Shown one piece after another: positions 7,233 to 7,272 of a stretch of DNA of 7,272 nucleotides. Under the pieces are notes generated by a model that did no database searches, had not been told where the DNA came from, and saw only the letters and a program-made list of their open reading frames with translations. A program made the translations under genes and the position numbers. The stretch comes from Cyclobacteriaceae bacterium (GTDB lineage Bacteria; Bacteroidota; Bacteroidia; Cytophagales; Cyclobacteriaceae). Position 1 is the stretch's first letter, and each line of letters begins with the position of its first letter. The stretch covers positions 1 through 7,272 of the forward strand of contig JABFSY010000409.1 of NCBI GenBank assembly GCA_013140395.1, given 5' to 3'.

Positions 7233-7272
7233 ATAGCACGAATTCTGCCTGTAAAAACCCTCACTGCCTCCG

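Noticed and set aside
7082..7264. 60-codon minus-strand frame over the 3' end of the MenE-like gene
   Set aside because: It mostly mirrors the conserved C-terminal adenylation motif region; no recognisable product.
7233..7272. Terminator after the MenE-like gene
   Set aside because: No inverted repeat followed by a T run could be found in the 40 bases available.

Overview
The window looks like a chromosomal segment of a Bacteroidota bacterium, probably from the Cytophagales or a related group. The evidence is gene content and style: a GSCFA-family protein, a NagB protein fused to a LmbE/PIG-L domain, a short MenE-type ligase, starts without Shine-Dalgarno sequences, and a divergent intergenic region with a Bacteroidota-type TAnnTTTG promoter element. 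The assignment is an inference; there is no rRNA or other taxonomic marker here.

Five intact genes fill almost all of it, in two divergent groups either side of an 83-bp intergenic region (5090-5172). Leftward, in transcription order: a 632-residue glucosamine-6-phosphate deaminase-like/LmbE-like fusion (nagB, 5089 to 3191), exodeoxyribonuclease III (xth, 3189 to 2410), and a three-domain ATP-dependent DNA ligase D (ligD, 2381 to 63). Gaps of 1 bp and 28 bp suggest one transcription unit. Rightward: a GSCFA-family protein (5173-6153) and a MenE-like acyl-CoA synthetase (6150-7232), whose start overlaps the preceding stop by 4 bp.

Functionally, the leftward unit joins amino-sugar metabolism to DNA repair. 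Xth cuts abasic sites and cleans 3' ends. LigD carries polymerase, 3'-end-processing and ligase modules and could fill and seal the product. Its usual partner Ku is not in the window. The rightward unit pairs a probable SGNH-type esterase of unknown substrate with a likely menaquinone-pathway enzyme.

No RNA gene, insertion sequence, CRISPR array, phage gene or long repeat was seen. No gene-free stretch exceeds 300 bp; the edges (1-62 and 7233-7272) hold no recognisable gene. I found no clearly new system. The points most worth checking are the xth-ligD pair without ku, the altered active-site position in the NagB domain, and the coupled GSCFA/MenE pair.
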